A stretch of DNA of 64,000 bases from Aurantimonas marina (GTDB lineage: Bacteria; Pseudomonadota; Alphaproteobacteria; Rhizobiales; Rhizobiaceae), in NCBI RefSeq assembly GCF_017183135.1, contig NZ_JADDXW010000003.1, positions 248,001-312,000 on the forward strand, given 5' to 3'. The position numbers were made by a program, and so were the translations under genes. Below the pieces are notes generated by a model. The model worked only from the letters and a program-made list of their open reading frames with translations, searched no databases and was not told where the DNA came from. Each line of letters begins with the position of its first letter. Positions within the stretch are counted from its first letter, which is position 1. Positions 55,621-64,000 of this stretch are shown here, piece after piece.

Positions 55621-56630
55621 GCGATTTCCTTCGTTTGGTTCTGTGCAGGCCGCCAGGCAGGCAGCTCTCGATGCCTGATGCAGGCGACGGTATGGTGCTC
55701 CCCGACTTCCTCGATCGGCGGAACCGCCTCTGCGCAGGCGTCGATCGCGTCGGGACAGCGCGTGCGGAAGACACAGCCCGACGGCGGCGAGAGCGGGCTG
55801 GGAATGTCGCCCTTCAGGACGATGCGCTCGCGGCGACGTTGGGGATCGGGAAGCGGCGAGCTCGACAGCAGCGCCCGCGTGTAGGGGTGACGCGGATTGC
55901 CGTAAATGTCCTCGGCCCGGCCACTTTCCATGACGCGGCCGAGATAGAGGACGACCACGTCGTCGCAGAGATATTCGACGACGGTCAGATCGTGCGAGAT
56001 GAACACCAGCGTCAGTCCCAGTTCGGTCTGAAGTGACTGGAACAGATTGAGGATCTGCGCCTGAACGGACACGTCGAGGGCCGAGATCGGCTCATCGGCG
56101 ACGATCAGGTCGGGCTGCACCGCAAGCGCCCGGGCGATGCCGATGCGCTGGCGCTGGCCACCGGAGAATTCGTGCGGGAAGCGGCGATCATGGTCGCGGT
56201 CGAGCCCGACGCGTTCGAGAAGATCGCCGATCATCTGTTGCCTGGCGCTGCCCTTGGCTATCCTGTGAGTGTCGATCGCCTCGCCGATGATGTCGGCGAC
56301 CTTCATTTTCGGGTTCAGGCTGGAATAAGGGTCCTGGAAAATGAATTGCAGGCGCTTGCGAAGGTCACGCAGGCGCTTGCTCGAGGCCTGGAAGAGATCC
56401 TCTCCCTCAAACAGCGCTTCGCCGCCCGTCGGCTCGACGAGGCGCATGATGCACCGACCGATCGTCGTCTTGCCCGATCCGGACTCGCCGACGATCCCGG
56501 TGGTTCTGCCTCGACTGACGTCGAAGGAGACGTCGGCGATGGCCTGTACGGGCCCCTTCCCGCCGTGAAACGTCTTGACGAGGTTGCGCACCGACAGGAG
56601 CGTCCCGTTCGTCCGATCGGTCTCGCTCAT
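55617..56630 (-). CDS. dppF: Oligopeptide/dipeptide ABC transporter ATPase (DppF-like)
   Basis: Second ATPase of a peptide-type importer. From the ATG at 56630 it has 337 residues. Walker A is GESGSGKTTIGR, the Q-loop IFQDPYSSLNP, the signature SGGQRQRIGIARAL, and Walker B LIVADEPISALD. The C-terminal Oligo_HPY-type domain has CVFRTRCPDAIDAC. Two codons overlap dppD (ATGA at 56627-56630). An upstream in-frame ATG at 56705 gives an unlikely extension into dppD. Confidence 0.95.
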   Translation of the reverse strand: MSETDRTNGTLLSVRNLVKTFHGGKGPVQAIADVSFDVSRGRTTGIVGESGSGKTTIGRCIMRLVEPTGGEALFEGEDLFQASSKRLRDLRKRLQFIFQDPYSSLNPKMKVADIIGEAIDTHRIAKGSARQQMIGDLLERVGLDRDHDRRFPHEFSGGQRQRIGIARALAVQPDLIVADEPISALDVSVQAQILNLFQSLQTELGLTLVFISHDLTVVEYLCDDVVVLYLGRVMESGRAEDIYGNPRHPYTRALLSSSPLPDPQRRRERIVLKGDIPSPLSPPSGCVFRTRCPDAIDACAEAVPPIEEVGEHHTVACIRHRELPAWRPAQNQTKEIA

Positions 56631-57682
56631 ACGTCCTCGTGCCTCCAGCAGCGGGTGGAATGAAGCGCTTCCACCGCAATCAGCGGCGGGCTCTCCACGC
56701 GGCATTTTTCGATGGTCAGCGGGCAGCGATCGGCATAGGCGCAGCCCGGGGGAAGATTGGTCACGCTGGGAACGGATCCGGGGATCGGGCTGAGCAAACG
56801 TCGCTGTCCCGTTGCGTCCCGGTCGCGTGCCGGGTCAGGGATACATGCGATCAGCCCTTTCGTATAAGGATGGCGCGGGGTCTTGAAGAGTGATCTGACC
56901 GGCGCCTGCTCGACCACCTTGCCGGCATACATCACCGCGACGTCATCGGCGATCTCCGCCACGACGCCGAGATTGTGGGTCACGAACAGGATGCTCATGC
57001 CCATCTCTTGCTGCAGCCGACTCAGCAGTTCGAGGATCTGCGCCTGGATCGTCACGTCGAGGGCGGTCGTCGGCTCGTCCGCGATCAGCAGGAACGGGTT
57101 GCAGGCGAGGGCCAGGGCGATCATTACCCGCTGACGCATGCCGCCCGACATGGAGTGTGGATAGTCGTCGAGACGCCGTTCGGGGGAGGCGATCTCGACA
57201 AGTTCGAGCATGCGGCGGGCGCGGCCGCGGGCATCGGCACGCGAGATCGTCTCATGCAGGCGGATCATCTCGATGATCTGGTCGCCGACGGTGTAAAGCG
57301 GATTGAGGCTCGTCATCGGCTCCTGAAAGATCATCGCGATCTCCCCGCCACGGATCTTGCGCATCACGCGATTGTTGGCTTTGGCCAGATCAACGACGCT
57401 GCCGTCGCGTCGCTTGAAGATCATGGTCCCGTCGACGATCCTTGCCGAAGGGGCGAGCAGCCGCATGATCGACAGACTGGTCACCGACTTGCCGGAGCCG
57501 GACTCGCCGACGACCGCCAGGGTCTTGCCCTGGCGCACCGTCAGGTCGACGTCGTCCACGGCCTTCGCAATGGTCGACCCGATCCGGAAATGGGTCTTCA
57601 AGCCAGTTACCTTCAGCGTGACGGCATCCGAAGACGCCGGCGCCGGTCCCGAGTTCATCGGTTCCGCGTTCATCTGCGTCAT
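56627..57682 (-). CDS. dppD: Oligopeptide/dipeptide ABC transporter ATPase (DppD-like)
   Basis: First ATPase of the same importer (351 residues). Walker A is [13 protein letters not shown] near residue 60, the Q-loop [12 protein letters not shown], the signature [15 protein letters not shown], and Walker [13 protein letters not shown]. The C-terminal [14 protein letters not shown] segment is the usual oligopeptide-ATPase cysteine cluster. It lies one base after the dppC gene and partners DppF as a heterodimeric ATPase. Confidence 0.95.
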   Translation of the reverse strand: MTQMNAEPMNSGPAPASSDAVTLKVTGLKTHFRIGSTIAKAVDDVDLTVRQGKTLAVVGESGSGKSVTSLSIMRLLAPSARIVDGTMIFKRRDGSVVDLAKANNRVMRKIRGGEIAMIFQEPMTSLNPLYTVGDQIIEMIRLHETISRADARGRARRMLELVEIASPERRLDDYPHSMSGGMRQRVMIALALACNPFLLIADEPTTALDVTIQAQILELLSRLQQEMGMSILFVTHNLGVVAEIADDVAVMYAGKVVEQAPVRSLFKTPRHPYTKGLIACIPDPARDRDATGQRRLLSPIPGSVPSVTNLPPGCAYADRCPLTIEKCRVESPPLIAVEALHSTRCWRHEDV

Positions 57683-57683
57683 G

Positions 57684-58550
57684 TCAGAGATCCTTGCGCA
57701 GGCGAGGGTCGAGAAGGTCGCGCAGGCCGTCGCCGACGAGTTGGAGCGACATCACGGACAGGATGATGGCAAGGCCCGGGAAGACGGTCATCCAGTCGGC
57801 CTGACCGACATACTGCCGGCCCGCCGAGATCATCGTGCCCCATGTGGGGATGTCTGGGCTGACACCGACACCGAGGAAGGTCAGGCTTGCCTCCGCCAGC
57901 ATCGCATAGGCAAAGATGAAGGTCGCCTGGACCATGATGACGGACAACAGGTTGCGCAGAACATGACGATAGAGGATGCGCCAGGTCGGCACGCCAAGGG
58001 CGCGGGCGGCCTCCACATAGGGCAGTTCGCGGATGACGAAGGTGGAGGCGCGTACGATGCGGGCCAGGCGCGGCGTGTAGACGATGCCGAGAGCGACGAT
58101 GACGGTCGCGGCCGAGGGCCCGAGGGCCGCAACGAGCGCGATGGCAAGCAGGATGTCGGGAAAGGCCATCATCGCGTCGATGACCCGGGCGATGACGACA
58201 TCGGTGCGGCGGAAGAAGCCCGCCACGAGCCCGAGAGCGATGCCGATCACAGAGGCGAAGATCGTCGCAGTCGCGCCGATCATCAGGGAGGTCCGGCCGG
58301 CATAGATCGCCCGCGTGAACACGTCGCGGCCAAATTCATCGGTGCCGAAGAGATGGTCCGCTCCCGGTGCGATCAGGCGATTGGCGATCGACAGCTTGTT
58401 GGGATCGTAAGGCGCGAACACCGGAGCGAACACGCACAGGATGACGATGATCAGGAGGAGCGCCGCACCAAGGGCGAGGGGTTTGCGCTCGCGCAGGATT
58501 TTCGCAATGCCGGCGGTTCGGGTGCCTCGTGCGGCGACGGTAACGGCCAT
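57684..58550 (-). CDS. dppC: Peptide ABC transporter permease (DppC-like)
   Basis: A 288-residue inner-membrane permease. The N-terminal domain has a single helix (ALGAALLLIIVILCVFAPVF) before LFGTDEFGRDVFTRAIYAGRTS, a DppC hallmark. The EAA loop is AARALGVPTWRILYRHVLRN, near residue 180. Six membrane segments are apparent. It overlaps dppB by one base and forms a heterodimer with it. Confidence 0.94.
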   Translation of the reverse strand: MAVTVAARGTRTAGIAKILRERKPLALGAALLLIIVILCVFAPVFAPYDPNKLSIANRLIAPGADHLFGTDEFGRDVFTRAIYAGRTSLMIGATATIFASVIGIALGLVAGFFRRTDVVIARVIDAMMAFPDILLAIALVAALGPSAATVIVALGIVYTPRLARIVRASTFVIRELPYVEAARALGVPTWRILYRHVLRNLLSVIMVQATFIFAYAMLAEASLTFLGVGVSPDIPTWGTMISAGRQYVGQADWMTVFPGLAIILSVMSLQLVGDGLRDLLDPRLRKDL

Positions 58551-59491
58551 CAGAATCGCACCCTGGGATCAATGACGAGATACAGCATGTCGATGGCGAA
58601 ATTGATGAGGACGTAGAGCGCGGCGACGACGAGAAGCGCACCCTGGATCACCGGATAGTCCCGGCGCATGACGGCTGACACGACGAGATTGCCGACACCG
58701 GGAAGGCCGAACACCGTTTCCGTCACGATCGCCCCGGAGATCAGAAGGGCGGCGGTGATGCCGATGACCGTCAGGATCGGAATCAATGCGTTCTTGAAGG
58801 CGTGCTTGAGGATGACGGGCGTTTCGGCCATGCCCTTTGATCGCGCGGTGCGGATGTAGTCGTCATCGAGGACATCGAGCATCGAGGCACGGGTAAAGCG
58901 CAGGATCAGCGCCGAGCTTACGACGCCGAGCGTCACAGCCGGCAGGACCAGGTGATGCAGCCGCTCGAACAGGGTCGTATCGGGACCGCCATAGCCGGCG
59001 ACGGGGAACCAGCCCAGACGCACCGCAAACACCTGGATCAGGATGAGCGCGAGCCAGAAGCTCGGAATGCTTGCCGCGAACATGGCCAGCGTCGTCGAGG
59101 CCTGATCGAAAAGGCTGCCGCGATGGTAGGCCGACAGGATGCCGATGGGCAGGGCAATGACAGTGGCAATAAGAATCGAGAATAGGGTGAGGAAGAAGGT
59201 CGGCTCGGCGCGTTGGCCGAGGGCGGTCAGCACCGGCATGTTGAGAAAGATGGAATCACCGAGATTACCGGTGAGGATCTGGCCGAGATAAACGCCGAAC
59301 TGGACGAGGAGAGGACTGTTGAGACCGAGCCGGTCGCGTAGCGCCGCGATGTCGGCAGGCGTCGCGTCCGGGCCAAGCATGACGGCTGCCGGGTCGCCCG
59401 GTGCGATGCGCACGATCACGAAGACGATGGTCGCCACGACGAAGAGGACGACGATCATCCCGGTGAACCGTTTGAAGACGTAGCTGGCCAT
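58550..59491 (-). CDS. dppB: Peptide ABC transporter permease (DppB-like)
   Basis: A 313-residue inner-membrane permease with six helices. It starts MASYVFKRFTGMIVVLFVVA, has the DppB-type IAPGDPAAVMLGPDA segment, and carries the EAA loop YIRTARSKGMAETPVILKH near residue 215. It lies 60 bases after the binding-protein gene, across a hairpin. Confidence 0.94.
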   Translation of the reverse strand: MASYVFKRFTGMIVVLFVVATIVFVIVRIAPGDPAAVMLGPDATPADIAALRDRLGLNSPLLVQFGVYLGQILTGNLGDSIFLNMPVLTALGQRAEPTFFLTLFSILIATVIALPIGILSAYHRGSLFDQASTTLAMFAASIPSFWLALILIQVFAVRLGWFPVAGYGGPDTTLFERLHHLVLPAVTLGVVSSALILRFTRASMLDVLDDDYIRTARSKGMAETPVILKHAFKNALIPILTVIGITAALLISGAIVTETVFGLPGVGNLVVSAVMRRDYPVIQGALLVVAALYVLINFAIDMLYLVIDPRVRF

Positions 59492-59516
59492 CGCGCTTTC
59501 CGGTGAAATCGGGAAG

Positions 59517-59548
59517 GACCCGGCGGACGCTAGGCATCCGCCGGGGTC
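59517..59548 (-). terminator. Hairpin between the binding-protein and permease genes
   Basis: GACCCGGCGGACGC pairs with GCATCCGCCGGGGTC, with one bulge and a short loop, in the gap before dppB. There is no T run. Such elements often stabilise the binding-protein mRNA and reduce permease expression. Confidence 0.6.
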
Positions 59549-59551
59549 GGC

Positions 59552-61090
59552 TTACTTCGAGATCGACACGTTCCAGAAATAGGGCCAGGGCGATGCCTCG
59601 AAGCCCTTTACCTTCGGCGACTTGGCCGCAAGGGCGGCGAAGTCGCCGACCTTGTAGAAGGGCGCCTGTTCGTAGATGAGGCCCTGGATGTCGGACCAGA
59701 TCGTCTGCCGCTTCGCCAGGTCCGTCTCGGTGTTGAGCGCCGTGAGGAGCTTTTCCTTTTCCGGCGTCGACCACCAGCCTGGATAGCTTGCCGGCAGCGG
59801 CGCGATGAGCGCCGGATCCGGCAGGAAGGGGCTGTGGGTGATGAAGATGTCCCACAGCGCCGGATCGGCACGCCGTTGCACGAGAGTCGCCCAATCGACC
59901 ACGTCCAGCTGGGAATTGAGGCCGGCGGACTTCAGATAGGCGTCCAGGACCTGGGCCATCTTGTAGTGGAACTCATACTGCCGGCTCGTGAGAATGCGGA
60001 TCGGCTCGCCTTTGTAACCGGCCTTTTCCGCAAGGCTCTTGGCCTTTTCCACGTCGCCCTGGTTATAGGCCTCGACTCCCGCCTCGTTGCGCCAGACATA
60101 GCCTTCCGGGTACATCGCACCGTCGACCTTGAAGAAGCGCTCCTCGCCAAAGGCTGCCAGCATCAAATCGTCGGAGTTCTGCAGAGCCTGGACGGCCTTG
60201 CGCATGTCCTGATCCGTCATGACCCCCTGTTTGGTGTTCATGATGAACATCGGCCAACCGAAGGATTCCGTCAGCATCGGCTCGGTCTGGCCGGTCAGTC
60301 GGTCGTAGGATTCGACGGGGAGCAACTCGGCGAAATCGTATTGGCCGGCGACAGCACCTTCCACGCGGGTGTTGGCGTCGGGAACCGGCACGAACCGCAC
60401 CTCGTCGAGAAGTGCCTCCCTGCGGCCACCGAAGCCGTCTGCCTCACCGTCCAGCGGCTTGTAGTCTGGAAAGCTCACCAACTGGATGTACTGATCGGGG
60501 CGCCGCTCCTTCAGCATGAAAGGCCCGGTCCCGATGAATTCGGTCAGCGGTTCGGCCAGGGTTTCCTTCGGCAGGACGACGGCGGCCGAATTGTTGAAGG
60601 CGAGCAACGCCGGCAGGGGACCAAAGGGGGCGCTCAGCGAAATCTTGACGGTGTTGGCGTCCATCGCCTCGACCTTCTCCACCTTGTCGGCAACGAGTTT
60701 TCCGCGCGATGCGATCTTGAGCCAGCGCTCCAGCGACGCCACGACATCGTCCGCGGTCATCGTCTTGCCGTTGTGGAATTTGATGCCCTCGCGCAGGGGG
60801 ATCGTCACCGTCTTTCCGTCGTCGGAAATTTCGGGCATGTCGGCCGCCAGCAGCGGGGTGACGTTCCATTCCTTGTCGAAGGTGTAGAGCGTCTCGAGGA
60901 AATGCTGGGTGACCATGCCCAGAAGGTCGCCCGTCGCGGCCATCGGATCGAGCGTGTTCGGCTCGCCGATCGTCGCGACCGTGATGATGCCGCCGGGCTT
61001 GTCCTGCGCCATCACTGCCGCGCCGGAGGCGGCGAGCCCGCCAAACGCCATCGTCGCCGCAAGGCAGGTTTTTGCCAATGCCTTCAACAT
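59552..61090 (-). CDS. dppA: Peptide/opine ABC transporter substrate-binding protein
   Basis: A 512-residue family 5 extracellular solute-binding protein. The signal peptide (MLKALAKTCLAATMAFGGL) ends near VMAQDKPGG. The mature protein has EPNTLDPMAATGD, WNVTPLLAADMPEISDDGKT and IKFHNGKTMTADDVVASLERW, all usual in this family. The substrate cannot be read from the sequence; the neighbouring creatininase and enolase-superfamily genes point to a nitrogenous, possibly cyclic compound rather than ordinary dipeptides. Confidence 0.93.
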   Translation of the reverse strand: MLKALAKTCLAATMAFGGLAASGAAVMAQDKPGGIITVATIGEPNTLDPMAATGDLLGMVTQHFLETLYTFDKEWNVTPLLAADMPEISDDGKTVTIPLREGIKFHNGKTMTADDVVASLERWLKIASRGKLVADKVEKVEAMDANTVKISLSAPFGPLPALLAFNNSAAVVLPKETLAEPLTEFIGTGPFMLKERRPDQYIQLVSFPDYKPLDGEADGFGGRREALLDEVRFVPVPDANTRVEGAVAGQYDFAELLPVESYDRLTGQTEPMLTESFGWPMFIMNTKQGVMTDQDMRKAVQALQNSDDLMLAAFGEERFFKVDGAMYPEGYVWRNEAGVEAYNQGDVEKAKSLAEKAGYKGEPIRILTSRQYEFHYKMAQVLDAYLKSAGLNSQLDVVDWATLVQRRADPALWDIFITHSPFLPDPALIAPLPASYPGWWSTPEKEKLLTALNTETDLAKRQTIWSDIQGLIYEQAPFYKVGDFAALAAKSPKVKGFEASPWPYFWNVSISK

Positions 61091-61093
61091 GTC

Positions 61094-61888
61094 TCAGTCT
61101 CCTTCGGTTTTCAGATCTGCTGTGGAAGACGCGACCGACAGGTCACGGACGACTGCAAGGAGTTGTTCGGTGACCGCTTCGATGATCGCCTGGCCCTTGG
61201 CCGCCGTCGCCAGGGATGCGTCGCCGACGGCGCCCAGCCCGTCGGACATTTCGGCCATGGAGCGGAACAGCGCGCCGCGGGCCGGCAGGACCATATCCGC
61301 ATTGGCCCAGTCATGGGTCGGAACGTAGCTCATGGCCGGAAGATGGTCGGGCTGGCGGACTGCCTCCGGGTCAATATGCAGCATCAGCGAGGTCTCGAGT
61401 TCGCAGGCGTGATTGGCACCGGCAAAGGCGCTTTCGCGGATCTGCGCGATCTCGGGACCGGCAAGCCGCCACCAGGTCAGCATCGCGATGCGGCAATCAC
61501 GATGGGAGGCGCCAAACTCCTCAAGCAGAACCTGGCCGATGGCCTGGTTGCCGCCATGGCTGTTGAAAATCACCAGATTGCGGAAGCCGTGTCGGACGAC
61601 GGATTGGAGGATCGCGCCGACATAGTCGAGAAAGCTGCGATGCCCGATGCTAAGAGTGCCGGAAAAGTCCATGTGATGCTCGGAGCAGCAGACCTTCACC
61701 TGCGGCAGGATCAGCACCTCGTCGCTGGCTTGGTTTTCCAGTGCGTCGAGAAACGCGCCGCCGATCACCACATCGGTGTCGAGCGGCAGATGCGGGCCGT
61801 GCTGCTCGATCGCCGCGACATTAACGATCACCGGCATGGTTCGCGGCAGGTCCTGGATTTCGCGTGTGGTCAGACGTTCCCAGCGCAT
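61094..61888 (-). CDS. Creatininase-family amidohydrolase
   Basis: A 264-residue member of the creatininase family, whose members hydrolyse cyclic amides, formamides or similar bonds using two metal ions. Metal ligands are visible: Glu and His in AAIEQHGPHLPLDTD near residue 26, NSHGGNQAI near 109 and HACELETSL near 145. It lies three bases before the binding-protein gene, so transport and hydrolysis are co-expressed. Which amide it cleaves is unknown. Confidence 0.88.
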   Translation of the reverse strand: MRWERLTTREIQDLPRTMPVIVNVAAIEQHGPHLPLDTDVVIGGAFLDALENQASDEVLILPQVKVCCSEHHMDFSGTLSIGHRSFLDYVGAILQSVVRHGFRNLVIFNSHGGNQAIGQVLLEEFGASHRDCRIAMLTWWRLAGPEIAQIRESAFAGANHACELETSLMLHIDPEAVRQPDHLPAMSYVPTHDWANADMVLPARGALFRSMAEMSDGLGAVGDASLATAAKGQAIIEAVTEQLLAVVRDLSVASSTADLKTEGD

Positions 61889-61892
61889 TCGA

Positions 61893-63050
61893 TCAATCGA
61901 TCCTGCGCTTGGAGACGCCGAAGCGTTCGAGGGCGGCTTCGCTCAGCTTGACGCCGAGCCCTGGCCCGTCGGCCGGGACATGGATGAAGGGAGCCTCGAC
62001 CTTAAGCGGTGTATCGAGAAGATCGTGCGACCGGATCATCCGGCCGAAGATATCGCCGGGCCAGACACAGCTCGCGGCGGCCGAGCACTGGTGGACGTAC
62101 ATGGCCTCGAGGATGCCGAGATCGACCTCGGAACCGTGCCAGCAGTAAAGGCCGGCCGTACGGGCGATGTGGTCGAGCTGCTGGAACCCTGCCAGTCCGC
62201 CGTTGAAGTTGAACCCGTCGACGGCGCCGTGGGCGATGGCGTTGATCGCCTCATAGGGGCGCTGCCCTTGATAGATGTACGGGAGCGATACGTGCAGCGC
62301 GATCGGGATCGACGAGAAGCGCCGCAGTTCCTTGTAGTCGAGCATCATCCAGCGCGGGATCGGATCCTCGAGGACGAGGACGTTGCCGATTTTCTCGATC
62401 TCGCGGATGATCGGCCTCGCGTTACCCGGGTTTTCCCAGCGCTGGTTCGGATCGAAGATGATCTTCATGCCCGGCGCGTGCTCGGCAATTCTCGCGCACC
62501 AGCCCGGCACGTCGTCCTCGAGGTCGCATTTGAACTTGATGACCTTGAAGCCCTGATCCTGATACTGGCGGACCCACGGACCGATCTCGTCCTGCGTGCG
62601 ATGACTGGACCAGGCGCTGACTGCGATCTTGTCGCGCAATGCGCCACCGAGAAGGCGATGCAGGGGAACACCGAGCTGCTTGGCGTAGGCGTCCCAGATC
62701 GCGCATTCGAACCCGTCATATTCACGGCAAAGCGGGATCGGCAGCTTCTGCAGGATCAGCTCGTCGAGCGAGCGCCCCATGAGATTGTCGGCGATCTGTT
62801 CGACACGCGTCCATTCATGGTCGCGGTAGAACTCGCCGAGACCGATCGTGCCGTCGGAAAGATGCAGGCGGAGAATCAGCTTGGGCAGTTCGTCGAACTG
62901 CACGCTCCAGCTTTCCTTGCCGCCGACAGGAAGCATATGCAGCGGCTTGGCGAGAGTTTCGGAGTTAATGACGCCGGGGTGGGCCGGAACGATGACCTCG
63001 TCAAACTCGAAGCCGATAATGTGCGCCTGGCGCGAAGCGATGCCGTCCAC
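61893..63050 (-). CDS. Enolase-superfamily protein (mandelate racemase/MLE type)
   Basis: A 385-residue two-domain member of the enolase superfamily. The TIM barrel has a Lys-x-Lys motif (KVIKFKCD) near residue 155, first metal ligand Asp in FDPNQRWENP and second ligand Glu in VLEDPIP. At the third position, where MR/MLE enzymes have D or E (in GEN or DES), this protein reads IPIALHVSLP, so the canonical acid is replaced. A C-terminal His/Glu segment (YCWHGSEVDLG) may act in catalysis. It is the first structural gene after the regulator; dehydration or epimerisation of an acid sugar-like intermediate is possible but not proven. Confidence 0.85.
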   Translation of the reverse strand: MDGIASRQAHIIGFEFDEVIVPAHPGVINSETLAKPLHMLPVGGKESWSVQFDELPKLILRLHLSDGTIGLGEFYRDHEWTRVEQIADNLMGRSLDELILQKLPIPLCREYDGFECAIWDAYAKQLGVPLHRLLGGALRDKIAVSAWSSHRTQDEIGPWVRQYQDQGFKVIKFKCDLEDDVPGWCARIAEHAPGMKIIFDPNQRWENPGNARPIIREIEKIGNVLVLEDPIPRWMMLDYKELRRFSSIPIALHVSLPYIYQGQRPYEAINAIAHGAVDGFNFNGGLAGFQQLDHIARTAGLYCWHGSEVDLGILEAMYVHQCSAAASCVWPGDIFGRMIRSHDLLDTPLKVEAPFIHVPADGPGLGVKLSEAALERFGVSKRRID

Positions 63051-63078
63051 GAAGGTCTCCGTCTGCGTTCAGACGAAA

Positions 63079-63106
63079 TTTGTACCAAAACTACATCCTT
63101 TGTCAA
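63079..63106 (-). promoter_or_regulatory. Probable sigma-70 promoter of the catabolic operon
   Basis: On the minus strand TTGACA (63101-63106) and TACAAA (63079-63084) are 16 bases apart, about 30 bases before the enolase-type gene start. The A/T-rich surroundings (63110-63190) probably hold the RpiR-type operator. Confidence 0.6.
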
Positions 63107-63191
63107 TGCGAGTATGTAATCACCAAATTTCAGCTGATCCAGGCGCTATTTCAGCCTGTCGTGGAGTTACTATTTTCGGATTGCTACATTT

Positions 63192-64000
63192 TCAATCGCC
63201 GACGGGCTGGTTCTCACTCTCGCCGTTCAGGTCGGCTAGCATCGTGCGGGCGTTCCACAATTTGGAAGAGATGTGCTTCATCCGACGGCCACCGAGGAGC
63301 GTTGCGAGGCAGTCCAGGATGAACAGCTGACCGTATCTCCCACGGTTTGGCATGTAGAAGAATTTCTCTTCATCGAAGGCAATGAGCGGGATCAGGACAT
63401 CAGCCTCGACCGCCAATGGCGTGCCGGCAGCGGTCACGGCGATGATCGAGGCACCGCATTGCTTCGCCGAGCGAGCGCTCTCGATCAACGAGCGCGGACG
63501 ACCGGTCACCGAGAACATCAGAAAGACGTCGTTTTTGCCGGCGGTGGCTGCGGTAATGCGCTGCTTGTAGGCATCCGCGGTTGCGCTGGCCGCCAGATCC
63601 AGTCGGAAAAGCCGGTTTTCGGCTTCCGCTGCCACATTGGCCGAGCTGCCGCCGACGCCGAAACAGAAAACGCGTCGAGATCCGTCGATAAGATCGGCGG
63701 CCCGATCGAGAGCGGCGGGGTCCCGCTGGGCGAAGGCGCTGGCAAGGGCCTGGCTTGTCGCCTCGTAGACGTGGCCGGCAACGTCACTGCCCGTCTTTGC
63801 TGGGTGCTGGTAGTCGGCCGAGAGATACATGCGACCTATGGCATAATCCTGAGCGAGCCGAATCTTGAAGTCGCTGAACCCGTCGCAGCCCATGTGACGT
63901 GCGAAGCGGATGACGCTCGGTTCGCTGACACCGGCCCGACCGGCCAGCGCTTTCACGCTGCTGCGGGTCGCGGCGTCGATGTTCTCCAACATAGCATTGG
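63192..64000 (-). CDS. MurR/RpiR family transcriptional regulator, possibly partial
   Basis: Regulator with an N-terminal HTH-RpiR (VKALAGRAGVSEPSVIRFARHMGCDGFSDF) and a SIS sugar-phosphate-binding domain (DGSRRVFCFGVGGSSANVA near residue 110 and MFSVTGRPRSLIESAR near 155). An ATG at 63992 would give 266 residues, but typical members have about 30 more residues before the HTH, and the frame stays open to the window edge. The true start is therefore probably outside. It is oriented like the catabolic operon and likely controls it in response to a phosphorylated or acid ligand. Confidence 0.85.
   Translation of the reverse strand, partial: NAMLENIDAATRSSVKALAGRAGVSEPSVIRFARHMGCDGFSDFKIRLAQDYAIGRMYLSADYQHPAKTGSDVAGHVYEATSQALASAFAQRDPAALDRAADLIDGSRRVFCFGVGGSSANVAAEAENRLFRLDLAASATADAYKQRITAATAGKNDVFLMFSVTGRPRSLIESARSAKQCGASIIAVTAAGTPLAVEADVLIPLIAFDEEKFFYMPNRGRYGQLFILDCLATLLGGRRMKHISSKLWNARTMLADLNGESENQPVGD

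Noticed and set aside
59834-61951. A 705-codon plus-strand frame
   Set aside because: Antisense to the substrate-binding protein and creatininase genes, both of which have complete family motifs.

Overview
The window looks like the chromosome of a GC-rich alphaproteobacterium of the order Hyphomicrobiales (Rhizobiales). The evidence is the trpF-trpB-trpA-accD-folC cluster, the dnaK/dnaJ/pmtA neighbourhood, DUF2852 and MmcB-type genes, ActR/RegA-type and CueR-type regulators, and an RpoH-type promoter in front of dnaK. I cannot name a genus from the sequence alone.

Core segment, 1-30 kb. A leftward operon carries tryptophan genes, cutA, accD and the 5' part of folC. Next come a YdcF-type protein, a YgjP-type zinc hydrolase, small envelope proteins, a ceramidase-like membrane protein, an L,D-transpeptidase lipoprotein, a MerR/CueR regulator, MmcB, an ActR-type regulator, a DUF892 protein, an EamA exporter with a histidine-rich tail, and HrpB. 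A YnjBCD-type ABC importer follows, with a YoeB/YefM-type toxin-antitoxin pair lodged between the binding-protein and permease genes. After an SDR oxidoreductase, an HhH protein, an FMN reductase and two tandem PmtA-like methyltransferases come dnaJ and dnaK, which are separated by an acyltransferase gene.

Accessory segment, about 29.6-55 kb. A decayed TauE/SafE gene and a mutated IS3-family element lie just left of a tRNA-Arg(CCG) gene. To its right is what I read as a genomic island. It opens with a two-gene module: an 1183-residue nuclease-methyltransferase of type ISP/IIG style, and a 1766-residue protein with a sacsin-like GHKL ATPase at its N-terminus and a DUF3883 nuclease-like C-terminus. 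Then comes a complete qatABCD antiphage operon, bracketed by a broken fic remnant on one side and an intact autoregulated fic gene on the other. The remainder is a deleted conjugative-element backbone: ardC, a frameshifted parB-like gene, a traF-type peptidase, DUF736, a lytic transglycosylase, and stumps of a relaxase and a CopG protein. A LysR fragment and a ribbon-helix-helix protein follow. ardC and parB share a related leader with hairpin potential, and three copies of a 10-mer precede the relaxase stump at the place where an oriT would be expected. I see no integrase, so the island is probably no longer self-mobile but retains its defence cargo.

Catabolic segment, 55-64 kb. One leftward cluster encodes an RpiR-type regulator, an enolase-superfamily protein with an unusual third metal-ligand position, a creatininase-family amidohydrolase, a five-gene peptide/opine-type ABC importer and a RidA-family deaminase. 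Together they look like an uptake and breakdown pathway for a nitrogenous compound of unknown identity.
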